From: Ettlia oleoabundans
Lineage: Eukaryota > Chlorophyta > Chlorophyceae > Chlamydomonadales
Assembly: GCA_019693395.1 (NCBI GenBank)
Contig: JAAMXP010000871.1
Span: forward strand, 1-42,457
DNA: 42,457 nt
Direction: 5' to 3'
How positions within the stretch are numbered: position 1 is the stretch's first letter; each line of letters opens with the position of its first letter. Positions 20,506 to 30,366 of the stretch are shown piece by piece. The translations under genes were made by a program, and so were the position numbers. The notes beneath the pieces are model-generated. The model was not told where the DNA came from. It did not search any database and saw only the letters and a program-made list of their open reading frames with translations.

Positions 20506-22478
20506 CTACGGAGGCAGCGGTGTGAGGGAGCTGGAAGGGTGGCCTCCTGCCTCAACGTCTCGGGAGCCAGCTGCGGCAGTGCTTTGCCACCCTGCTGCTG
20601 CCTGGGCGGTTGGTGCTGATTGCATTGCTGCCGACCCTGCTGCGCCTGTTGCTCCTGCCGCTTGCTGTGGCGGCCCTTTCTGCCACCCGCAGCTGCAGCC
20701 CTGGTGCCGCCTGCAGTGCAGCGCCTGGTGGTGGGGGCTGCAAGCTGCACTGCTGGAAGCTGCGCTCCTTGCTGCGGAGCCACTTCCTGCTGTGCACCTC
20801 GCTTCGCTCTTGTACCCCGCCTTCTCTGCCCTGGTACCTGCGGCTGCCCCTTTGCTCAACCCCAGAGCCGTAGCCAGCCGTGGCAGAGCTCCGCGTGCTG
20901 CCACTGCTGCACGCCTGGGTGGAGGCCTGCAGCGCTCTAACCCTGCTGCCGAAAGCGCTGCCTGGGCTACTGCTGCTTTGTCTAGCCGCACTATGTTGGC
21001 CTGCTGCCATAATGCCAGCACACCGGCCTTGGTCAAGGGTCCCGCCTGGGGGCACTTGGAGAATTGAAAATGCCTGCAGGAGAAAATGGACGGTACAAGT
21101 TCAATATCAGTGATCCTATCTGCAGTTCAGCAACATTTTTATGATGACGCTGATGATTGCCGCATGTTGTTCACGCTTCAAGGATGTGAAAGGGAAGGGA
21201 GGTGCTTGCTTACCTGTATGGGTCGGCGTCAGGCATGAGATTGCCGCACACCCAGCACACATGCGCACCACATTTGCACCTGCGATAGAGCCAGAAAGAA
21301 GCATATTTTTTGTGTGTTTTACGCAGAATAGCAATGTTGGTTGGCAAGAACACGGGGTACGCTGATGACCCTTCAAAACAGCAGATTGGCTTCTTGCAGA
21401 GGGCAGGGCTGTAAATACAGATAGCAAGACATGAGCAGAGGCGCGGGCAACCCCCGGCAGCGACTGCCAACCAATCACAGCCGGGCTTGGCAGGCCACTC
21501 ACGCAATGTGGTTGCACTCCTGCCCCTTCTTTTGCAGCATCATCAAACACATGGGGCACAGGATGGCACGGTTGACCCCCGCTGCCAGCAGCGCTTGAGT
21601 AATCGGCCAACTCCTTGCCACCCCAGCGTCACGGCAGCTGCCTGCAGCCCAGCGGTTGAAATTGAGGGAGAGAACTGGATGCTGGAGGGTCAACAACAAG
21701 TGTGTTTAGAGAGGGACACAGTTGGCAGAGATGAGCAGCATAGGCATGCCAAGAACAGCGGAAGTTGCAAGGGAAACATATGGTGAGGGTAGCAACCTTC
21801 AGCCGTCCACAAGCCGCTTGATCTGCCCTTTTCAGATTTACACACCAGCCCAGACCGCTGTGTCTGAGCAAAATCCAAGTAGTAATCAACACACCATTGT
21901 GCCAGGGGGCTCCGCAGCGGCAGCAGCCAAGTGCCTGGCACTTGGGACACGTCAGCGCCACGTCATCGCTGAGCCTCCACGCTGCCCAGGTAGGAGCAGC
22001 GGTTGCAGCTGAACACGCCTGGCTGGCGCTGCCAGGTCAGCACGAGACGCGGGTGTAGTGCTGTTCTGCTATCGAATCCAACGCATTATGCACATCAACC
22101 GCTTGCACCAACCCAGGCTCCCGCCTGCCTTGCGCCTTGCAGACAAAGCAGACAGGGATGCGGTGCTCACTGCAGCAGCAGCAAGGCGGTAAAGAGGCGA
22201 TTACTGCTAAGCAGGCAGGGTGGGTAAACATTGCAAGGAGCTGCTCACATATCGGAGGCGCGGTGATTGGTCAAATCGAGATGGTTGAAATGGCTGCCCC
22301 GCAGGGCCCCAAGGTGGTCCCTCATGATCACCTGAGCTCTGAACACGTACTCGACAAAGCACGCAATGCAGCATGCGTGCGCTGGTGTTTCCTTGCTGCA
22401 GTCTGTGAGTGTCACGGTGGCTCCTGGCTGCAACGCCTCAAAACATATGGGAAACAGATGCGCGGCGGCTACTGGCAT
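20506..22478 (-). CDS. RBR (RING-between-RING) E3 ubiquitin ligase
   Basis: Clear exons: 22332-22478 (RING1 start), 21503-21641, 21214-21279, 20506-21073. Two further pieces are less exact: near 22100-22160 (HRIPVCFVCK, end of RING1) and 21895 to about 21980 (ALTCPKCQALGCCRCGAPWH, the second half of the IBR). RING2 reads CPMCLMMLQKKGQECNHIAC, then KCGAHVCWVCG, including the Cys of ECNHIAC that should carry the ubiquitin thioester, and ends with DPYRHF as in many RBR ligases. Such enzymes pass ubiquitin from an E2 through that Cys to substrates. RING1 begins FPICFE, so its first zinc Cys is Phe. The last exon adds about 188 Ala/Arg-rich residues with no known domain. The start at 22478 is the first ATG in this exon, but an upstream exon is possible. 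Confidence 0.72.
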
Positions 22479-23043
22479 CTTGCTGGCGGTATTGAGTGCA
22501 GCCTGCAGGCATAAGGGGCGGGTATTGAGTGCAGCCTGCAGGCATAAGGGGCGGGACCGGTCGATGACAAGTTCACGATCGTAAGCTTAAGCCTCATAGC
22601 CAACACACGTCCTGTTTTCGTTACCTCTTGAGCCTGAAGGTCGTTCCCGAAACCCTACAGGAGCAGGCGACGTACTCCTGACAAACCGAACCAGATGGGC
22701 AGGTATGCTTCACCTCGTCTGATATCGCCAAAGCCTCAACAAGGTGAGGCTGCCGGCGTGGGGGTCAGGGTTTGCACCATGCAGAATGTTATGAACCTTA
22801 CCCAGCACGTGATGTCTAACATGGTTCATTTCGGCGAGATTACAGTTTTGGGAGTGCAAAGACGCATGCCGGCTGATGCGGCGGACGTGGCACTACTGAG
22901 GGTCACAGCAGACCGGGGGTGTGGTCGGTCATAGAGGAGGCACTTGGGCTGCGACGCACGTCGAGGGCGGCTGCTACGCGCAAGCAGCCCTCTCTGAGCC
23001 GGGCCCAGCACTTGACGCACCCTGCTTCGGAGTCTCGAGCGCT
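22479..23043. promoter_or_regulatory. Divergent promoter region, RBR ligase / ISA2
   Basis: 565 bases between the two divergent ATGs. It holds a perfect 33-base tandem duplication near the RBR side and otherwise frames without family features. Part may be an upstream RBR exon or 5' UTR. Confidence 0.5.
22489..22554. repeat. Exact 33-bp tandem duplication spanning a splice-acceptor-like site
   Basis: Units 22489-22521 and 22522-22554 are identical and begin GTATTGAGTGCAGCCTGCAG. On the minus strand each unit contains TGCCTGCAG, a good 3' splice site, immediately before the RBR first coding exon; the 33-base step keeps frame and adds no stop. Confidence 0.9.
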
Positions 23044-26000
23044 ATGGCCATGGTTGCGTTGGAAGCGGCTCGCATGCGCTGCGCAGCTTGGGGCGCCAGC
23101 AGAACCGTTCCGGCGAGCCGGCCCATCAGCAGCGGGAGGAGTCAGCCTTGGTGCACCGGGGCGCCCCGCTTGCAGCCCAAGGCCGTTGTGCGGAGTTCAA
23201 CAACCAGGGTTACGGACCTAGGGGGCGCGGCAGCCCCCAGTGTCAGTGGCACCAGCGGCACAAAGGCGGCGCCTGCTCCCGCCAACACCAGGGCGGTTGT
23301 CACCAGCAACTGGCCCTGCAAAGGCGGCAGTCTGGTGAGCATGTTTTTAGCAACATCACCTGCTACTTTGCAAATTTACGGGCTCACTGCAGCAAGAGCC
23401 GCCTCACAAGTTTTGGGTTCAGGCTGCTGGCTGATTGACAGACGCAAGTGGCTGTGGCTGCAGGTCCGGGTGCTCAAGCAAAGCAACGAGCAAGGGTACC
23501 AGCTGCACATCGAGCTGACACATGGCCCGGGTGGCAGCAAAATTTCGCCTGGAACAACCGTGGAGCTGCACTGGTGAGCCACCCTGGCATGGGTTGTGTC
23601 CAGCCATGCATCCCTGTGCACCTGCCACGTGATTCAGCACCCAATACAATGTAAAACATGGACCACCTGTTCTGGCTCTACTTCTATCCGGCGTGCTGAC
23701 ATCTGCAGCCCTTTTGTGATGTGCAGGGGCGTGTACCGCTCCTCTCCTCACCTCTGGCAGCACCCAGCTGAGGTGGTGCCAGCTGGCAGCAAACTTGACG
23801 ACCGGTCAGGCGCCATGTGCAGCATGATGGCGGCAGCACGCGACAGCAGCACCCATAGCATAATGCTGAGTGTACCTGCTTCGCTAGCACCACTTACCCT
23901 GGCCTTTGTTGTCTGTGTCTGTCCGCCTCCCGGCAAGACGGACGTTAGCGGCCGCCCCGCTCGCCGCCGCTTTATCACGCCCCTGCATGGCCGCAACTTC
24001 TCTGCGTTGATTGGCACTGGAAGCGGCAGCAGCGAGAGGCAGGGCGCAATCCTTGCTGCCACCAACCCAGTTGGCAAGCCGAATGGGACAGCAGAGGCGG
24101 GTTCAACGCTTCCCTGGGACGGCACCATGCAGCAGGAGCAGGAGCGGCACACCGTCAACTTTGCCATGCGGTGCCATGGCGCAGAGCGTGTGTGTCTAGT
24201 ACTGGTAAGGCCCCAGCCGCCTGGTTTGGAGCAAGAGGAGTGGGGCATGATGGAACTTGTTCTCGACCCGGTGCTCAACCGTACTGGAGAGATGTGGCAC
24301 ATTGCAGGTGGGCAGCGATGCAGTGCTTGGGGGTTGAATTTGCAGTATCCTGAGCAGACAGGCTACTTGCAGCAAAATTGCAACAGATCAGGGTTCCAGA
24401 AGAGGAAGTGACTTAATCAATGGAAGCCACAACTAGCAACTCGATGTGCTATTTTACAGCCTAAGAGCGCTTGTCCGTATGTTTTATGTTGCGTTCCTTC
24501 CTGTGCAGTGGAAGGCCTGCATAGCCTGGAGGGGCTCTGCTACGGCTGGCGGCTGGAAGGAGACGTGGGTTGGGAGTCAGGGGAGCGCGTGCAGCCATGT
24601 ACGCGGCAGCTTCTGCTTTGATATTGCTGCCATCCTACCTTTTGCAGCCGCGAGTGTTTGCCGCCGCGAGTGTAGCTGATCTGATTGCTGGCCAAGCGTT
24701 CTCTCTGGACGCATTTCGTGTTCACTTGGAGGAGCAGCGTTGGAACATGTGCATGGGGTTGCTGTGCTTATGGTCCGGACGCCTGATGTGGTGACATGTT
24801 CATCACAGCTTCACTAGTGTCAATGCACATTATCTAGTCTGCTTTGTGCTCTTGATGCCATCCTGCTGCCTTGCAGACCAGTTGTTGCTGGACCCCTACA
24901 ACCCCTCCCTGCGCTACTTCCCAGCTGATGCTGCGACAGAGGCCTCCCCTGTGCCGCTGCCCATGGTCACGCTACCTGATGGCAGCAAGCGAGCAGTGGC
25001 CAGCAGCCTTGAAGGGCTGGCTGCACAGCTGATTGTTCAACGTGGCAGGCCAGCTGGCTTGTTGGCTGCAGCTGCAGGTGCGCGAGAGGAGGACGATGAT
25101 GAGTTTGTGGTGGGGCCAGGCCACTCTCTTGACGAGCTGCGGCTGCTGGAATTGGATGTGCGCACTTTTGCTCAGGGTGAGTGGGGCGGGTAGGTACGAT
25201 GGACCGTGGCCTGCTTGCTCATGGGCGGATCTTAAGGGGTTGTGTTTTATTGTGTGCACACAGTTACTCAAGGTGGCCGGCTGGGTGCGCTGCATGGTTA
25301 GCTGAGGTTGGTTGTGTGATCTAGTTCTGCGTTTTACTCAGGCTGGGGTGGCATGCATCACACCCTTGACTGGTGCAGGCAAGGGCGTTCAGCATCCTGG
25401 CAGTTTTTTGGGAGTGGCGGAGAGGGTGGCGCACATCAGGGCGGTGGGAGCCAACGCTGTGGTGCTGACACCCAGCTATGCGACAGCCAAAGGTGAGCAA
25501 GTAAAAGTAGGTGCTGGCAGCTGCGCCGCCGCTGTTGTGTGAAGGACTGGGGCTCAGCAGTGGTGGTCCCTTCTTTATGAGCTGCCCTGAAGCGATGTGT
25601 GTGTGTTGGAATGGATCCTGTCGTGTTGGGAAATTTCTTTCAAGGCTGGGCTGGTAACTGAATCTGCACCCTACACTCGTGTTGCTCATCACTCCTCTAC
25701 TTGGCCCCTGCTCCCCCTCCACTTGCAGGCATTGGGCTGATGGCACGCGCCGCCGTTCACTACATGGCTGCCGACCCGCTGCTTGCCTCCACCGCCTTTG
25801 CCAGCAGCGCAGTGGCGGCTGTTGAGTTCCGCAGCATGCTTAGCGCGCTGCACGCTGCCGACACCGAAGTGCTGCTGATGGTGAGGGCACACAGCAGTCA
25901 GTCCATAACGGGCGGTTTGCAGCTGTGGCTAGGAGTCCAGCAAAAATCGTGCATTTTGCTGACCGCATGCCTGAGTGCTAGCTGATTGCACACCAGGCTG

Positions 26001-29000
26001 GCAGTCTTGGTTGCCGACATCTTTACATGTATGATTGCCTCCATGCTTCTTTGCTCCATGCTCCATGCTGCGCGCATGCTCATGTATCTGCCACCTGCCA
26101 CCTGCCGCTGTTGCCCACCACAGCTGGATCTGACATTCACGGCTGAGGGCACCGACGAATCACCCCACACCCTTTCGTTGAGAGGCTTGGACCATGCCGC
26201 ATACTACCGCAGCAACGGGGTGGGTGGGAGACATGGGGCAGGAGCTTGCACGGTGCTTGCCCATGCTTTCAGCACGTGCTGTACCCATAGAAATCATGTT
26301 CTTAGCTCCAAGCACATCCCTCCACGTACATCCCAAGCAATGACAAATTGGTGTGTGGCAGCAAGCTAACTGAGGGCTCTGACTCACAGCTGTTGGTCGC
26401 CTGCCTGCCTGCCTGCCACTTTGGCATTGCCTTCTTCCCAAGCAGGTGCTCAACTGCGGCGACCCGTGCACGCGGCAGTATTTGCTGGACATGCTGCATC
26501 ACTGGGCAGACGTGAGTGTCTGGCCAGGACTGGTCCTGGTGCCATTGATGGCTATTGCCTAGAGGGCACGTCCGTCAACACAGGTCACGCCTTGCTATGT
26601 AAAGGAAGCTTAGTCCGTTGCTCTTTGGGCTGTGGGCGTGCCGATCATTGCGTGGGTGTACTGTGACAACTGTGGGCTGGTGTTGATTTGCTTGCCTGCT
26701 TATCTATCTTCTGGGTGCAGGAGGGGGTGGACGGTTTTTGCTTCATCAACGCAGAAAACCTTGTGCAAGGTGAGGAATAAGGTCCACCCCTGAACCACAC
26801 TGGCCAGCCCGCTATCCATACATCTGCCGTTCCTTGCCTTTCGTCCTGCCTGTCTGCTTGTCTGGGCCATGTACTTAACCACTTCCCTCGGACTTGTTGT
26901 CTCACACGTCAAGGAAACTCGCTTCACAGTTTTTTGTTTAGTTGTCTGCTGAGCCTGTTGAGCAGTTGAAGTATCTTTAGTTCTGTTGATGTCGAAACCG
27001 CACGATCTAGCCCTTCTGTGCAGACCGCAACGGCACAGTGCTAGATGCGCCGCCGCTGGCTGACGCCATTTGCCATGACCCACGCCTCTGCCACCTCAAG
27101 CTGGTGGCTCTCACATCCGATGACTCTTTGCTGCCCAGGTGGGTTGTGCAGGCGTGGCTGAACCTTGGGCACCTTGTTATGTGTTGCAAGCTCCTTGTGG
27201 GTTGGGAAGTTTGACAATGCATCGGCGAGCTGAAGCACTACACCTTAAGCACGGCAGCTGGTTCATGCAGTACACTCTCTACCAGTACCACAACCAAGTG
27301 TTTTTGGGCACCAGTTGTGGCACTTTTCTGCCTTTTGTATCCCGCCCCTCACATCACGCTCTTATGTCTGGCCCTCCCTCCCGTGTGTTACTGCTCAGCA
27401 GGCAGGGAGTGCGTGGCTTTCCGCACTGGGGGCTCTGGCAGCAGCGCAACACAGCCTTTGGCACGGACCTGATGGCTTACCTAGCTGAGGGTGAGCGCTG
27501 GGGGCTACTGGTGTAAAGCTGGTTCTGGGACAGGATGTTTTAGACGCCGGGCCAGGATGGAGGGCGTGAAGCTTCCTTGCTGATTTAGTGGCCAAGCTAA
27601 GACGTTGCCACGCAGCAAGTTGTGCTCTTCCCTCTGCTTGACCTACCTAGCTGCTTTGCAATACTTTGTCACTGGCTGCTGCAGGCACCCCCGGCCTGCT
27701 GACTGCGGTGGCGGGGCGCCTGACTGGCAGTGCTGCCGTGTTTGATGCCAACTGGGACTCTGGCCTGCCTGGCAACCTGGCAGTAGGTATGTAGCATCCC
27801 CCTTACCGCATTTGCACTGATATCATCGTCTCCTGCCCTGTGTCGCTGCTTGGGAGAAAAAGCTACTCCTACACTGTGCGGCTTGCCCTACCCGTGCTCC
27901 CACCCTGATGCGCTTTAATGTTCCGCTGCCTGCCCTGACTAGCTAAGTGCAGGCCGGCGCCCCGCCTTTGGCATCAACAGCATCACTGTGCTGGGCCGGC
28001 AGTCGTTGGCTGAGCTGGCAGCAGAGGCAGCTGAGGTGGCAGCGGCGGCAGGGGCAGCCGAGGCTGCCCAAGGCTTTGGAGCTAGCAGGCCGCCAGCCCC
28101 TTCATCAGCCACCATCTCAAAATCCCTGTTGGCGCTGGCAATCCTGTCCTCAGGGGTGCCTATCGTCCCACAGGCGAGTGTGTGGCCGGCATGATTGACC
28201 GTCCAGTGTAGGATTGATGTTGTTGCCACGACAAAGCGCAGACATTGGGGAAGGGAGGAGGCTCCTCAGCCTCACTATCACACCTCTCATGCCATCTGCA
28301 CAGCTGATGGCTTGACTGCGTGCCGCAATCCTTACTGCTGTGCAGGACGCTGTCGCCGACCTGCCTGACGCTCACTTTGTCGGGGTTCTGATGCGGCTGC
28401 GCCGCCGCCTGGCGCCGCTGCTGCTGCCGCCACTCTTCAACTCGCCCCGCGACATTCGCTGGCACAGCACCGATGCTGCAGTGGCACCCATCTGGGACGC
28501 AGGTGCAATCTGTTTTTCGCTGGCACCTTGCTTAATTCTCTTTTTTACTAGCTACAACTTCTTCCTGCAATGGTCTGCAACTCCAATTTCAGTTCGTCAA
28601 TGACTTGTGTGCTGGTGCCTTTACACCGTGTCCCATGCGCTTGGCAGCTTGCACCTGAGCTTCCCTTCCATTGCTACTGCCACCCTGCAGATCTTGCTGC
28701 GGAGGCTGTGGCCGCCGGCCAGCGCACCACCAACTATCTCGCTTTCTCAGGTGCGCCGCCCAACTCGATTGTAGTGCCCTGCTGCTGCAGGAGTGTGTTG
28801 CCTTCCTCTTTCCTTCATAAATGGCACTTGGTTGCACTGCTTGTTTGGCTGTGATCAGCAATGTCCAATAGCAGGCTCCCATCTCGATAGTCGCAGGTGG
28901 TACAGCTATACACCGGTTGCCGCAGCTTGGCTATGCGCACCACTTGTGGCCAGCCAGAATCTGTCTTGGCCCACCTCCCACCTCCTGTTGCGTCATGCTA

Positions 29001-29785
29001 CTCTTTTCTGCTCGCAGTGCTCGGTGTGGATGGACAGTCGGTGTACGTTGGCATCAACCCCCACCCCCACCCCGTCACTGCCAAGCTGCCTGCGCGAGCG
29101 GTGAGCTCGGCTGCTGTCTCTGGGTCCTTCCCAGTCTGGCTGCTTTAAGTGTGGCACTGGCGTCACAGCTGTTTGTTTTTTAGTGGTTTCTTGAACAGCT
29201 TTTCTTCAATGTTTCCTGCAGCCCGGCCGTTCTTGGGAGCGCATTGTCGACACCTCGCTGGCAGCGCCCGAGGATGCACTGCTGGAGGGAGGAGTGCCTG
29301 TCAGGTGGGTGCATTTATGCTCATGCACATGCAGGGCAGCAAAGGGCATTGTGTATGCTGTGTATGCATGGGTATGCTGGCTGGAAAGTCCGGAGGAACC
29401 ATTGCGGAGAATTGAGCACGGTTGCTGCCCAGCTTTCCAAGCGTCGGCATCAGCACAAAGTAAACATGCATTCAATAGCCACCGACTGTTAGAGGATGGT
29501 TAAATTGTTTCAAATGGTCACCCTGCCTACCAACTTTCAACCTGCATCCCTCCATGCAGCGGCAGCACCTACCAGGTGGCTTCCAAGGCAGTTGTGGTAC
29601 TGCAGTCAGCTGTGCTGGAGGCTCCAGGCTTCCAGGCCCCACAGCAGCTGCAGCAGCAGCAGCCGACATATCAGCCCAGTGGCTACGATCCGCAGCCTGC
29701 GCAGACGCAGCAGCTTACGCCCCAGCAGATGCAGCTGAGGCAGCTGCTGCTGTCCCAGCAGCAGCAACAGCAGGGGCAGCCGTAG
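23044..29785 (+). CDS. ISA2: ISA2-like isoamylase (non-catalytic debranching subunit)
   Basis: Nineteen exons, 994 residues: 23044-23334, 23464-23573, 23727-24307, 24509-24598, 24877-25176, 25379-25492, 25729-25880, 26124-26219, 26446-26511, 26721-26769, 27024-27138, 27402-27490, 27685-27786, 27953-28173, 28346-28502, 28691-28750, 29018-29100, 29222-29304, 29560-29785. Plant ISA2 lacks activity and pairs with ISA1 to trim amylopectin in plastids. The N terminus is transit-like; a CBM48-like region lies near 240-360; DQLLLDPYNPS-type sequence opens the GH13 barrel. VDGFCFINAE (603-612) replaces the catalytic GFRFD motif, as in Arabidopsis ISA2, and FPHWGLWQQRNT also matches it. The acid/base Glu (now VALTSDD) and the HD pair are gone, as is the first-region His (LDLTFTAEG). 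The tail adds a Gln-rich stretch of about 50 residues. The start is the first ATG in frame. Intron 14 uses a GC donor. Confidence 0.9.
28174..28345 (+). other. GC-AG intron in the ISA2-like gene
   Basis: The donor is CAG|GCGAGT and the acceptor CTGTGCAG. Joining gives VPIVPQ then DAVADLPDAH in phase; the only nearby GT donor breaks the frame. Confidence 0.55.
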
Positions 29786-30366
29786 CAGAGCAGCAGCACC
29801 TTGGGATTTCGTTAGCTGTTTCATGCTGCAGATTCTGGTGTCTGCCCTGCACCGTTTACCTTTGTGGGTCTTGTGTAAAGTGGGTCGTTTTTGGAGCCAT
29901 GCCCTTCTGCAATGCGCGGCTTTTTTTTGGCTCTACCTGTTTTCCAGTATGTGTTTTGTACGTGTTTGTATACTTCCTTCGTGCCCTTGTGCCACACCCG
30001 TTGCCCTCAATTTGATCTGATCATGGCATTTAGTGCCTGTACTTGTTCCTGTGGATCCAGTCCCTTGTGTGTATGTTTCGCGTTCATGCTGCAAAGTAGC
30101 ACTGCCGGGCGGCCCGGGTTGTGGCGGGCCGTCAGTACCCCAAAAGTTCCTGTGCAGACAGTTGTACCTTGTGTAGTGTAAGGCATACGCCTTGGCAGTG
30201 CTTCAGGGGCAGCAATACGTAATTTGAGGGGTTCATGAACGCTAACAAGTACGGCGGTCAGTACAGGAACCTGCCGACGTGGCGATCCCCCCTTTCAGAG
30301 CACTCTTCGGGAACCTGACCTCCCACGCATGTAGAGTGTCAACACGATCACAGCCGGCAGGGTGTC
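29786..30366 (+). other. ISA2 3' UTR and lipase promoter
   Basis: 580 bases between two same-strand genes. TGTAA words at 29874-29878 and 30177-30181 can end the ISA2 transcript, so the lipase promoter is left with roughly 190-490 bases. No other structure was seen. Confidence 0.55.
29874..29878 (+). terminator. TGTAA poly(A) signal of ISA2-like gene
   Basis: TGTAA in TTGTGTAAAG, 89 bases after the stop at 29785; a second copy lies at 30177-30181. Confidence 0.5.

Noticed and set aside
20552..21055. Second minus-strand frame overlapping the RBR last exon
   Set aside because: Does not continue the DPYRHF ending in phase; the frame 20506-21073 does.
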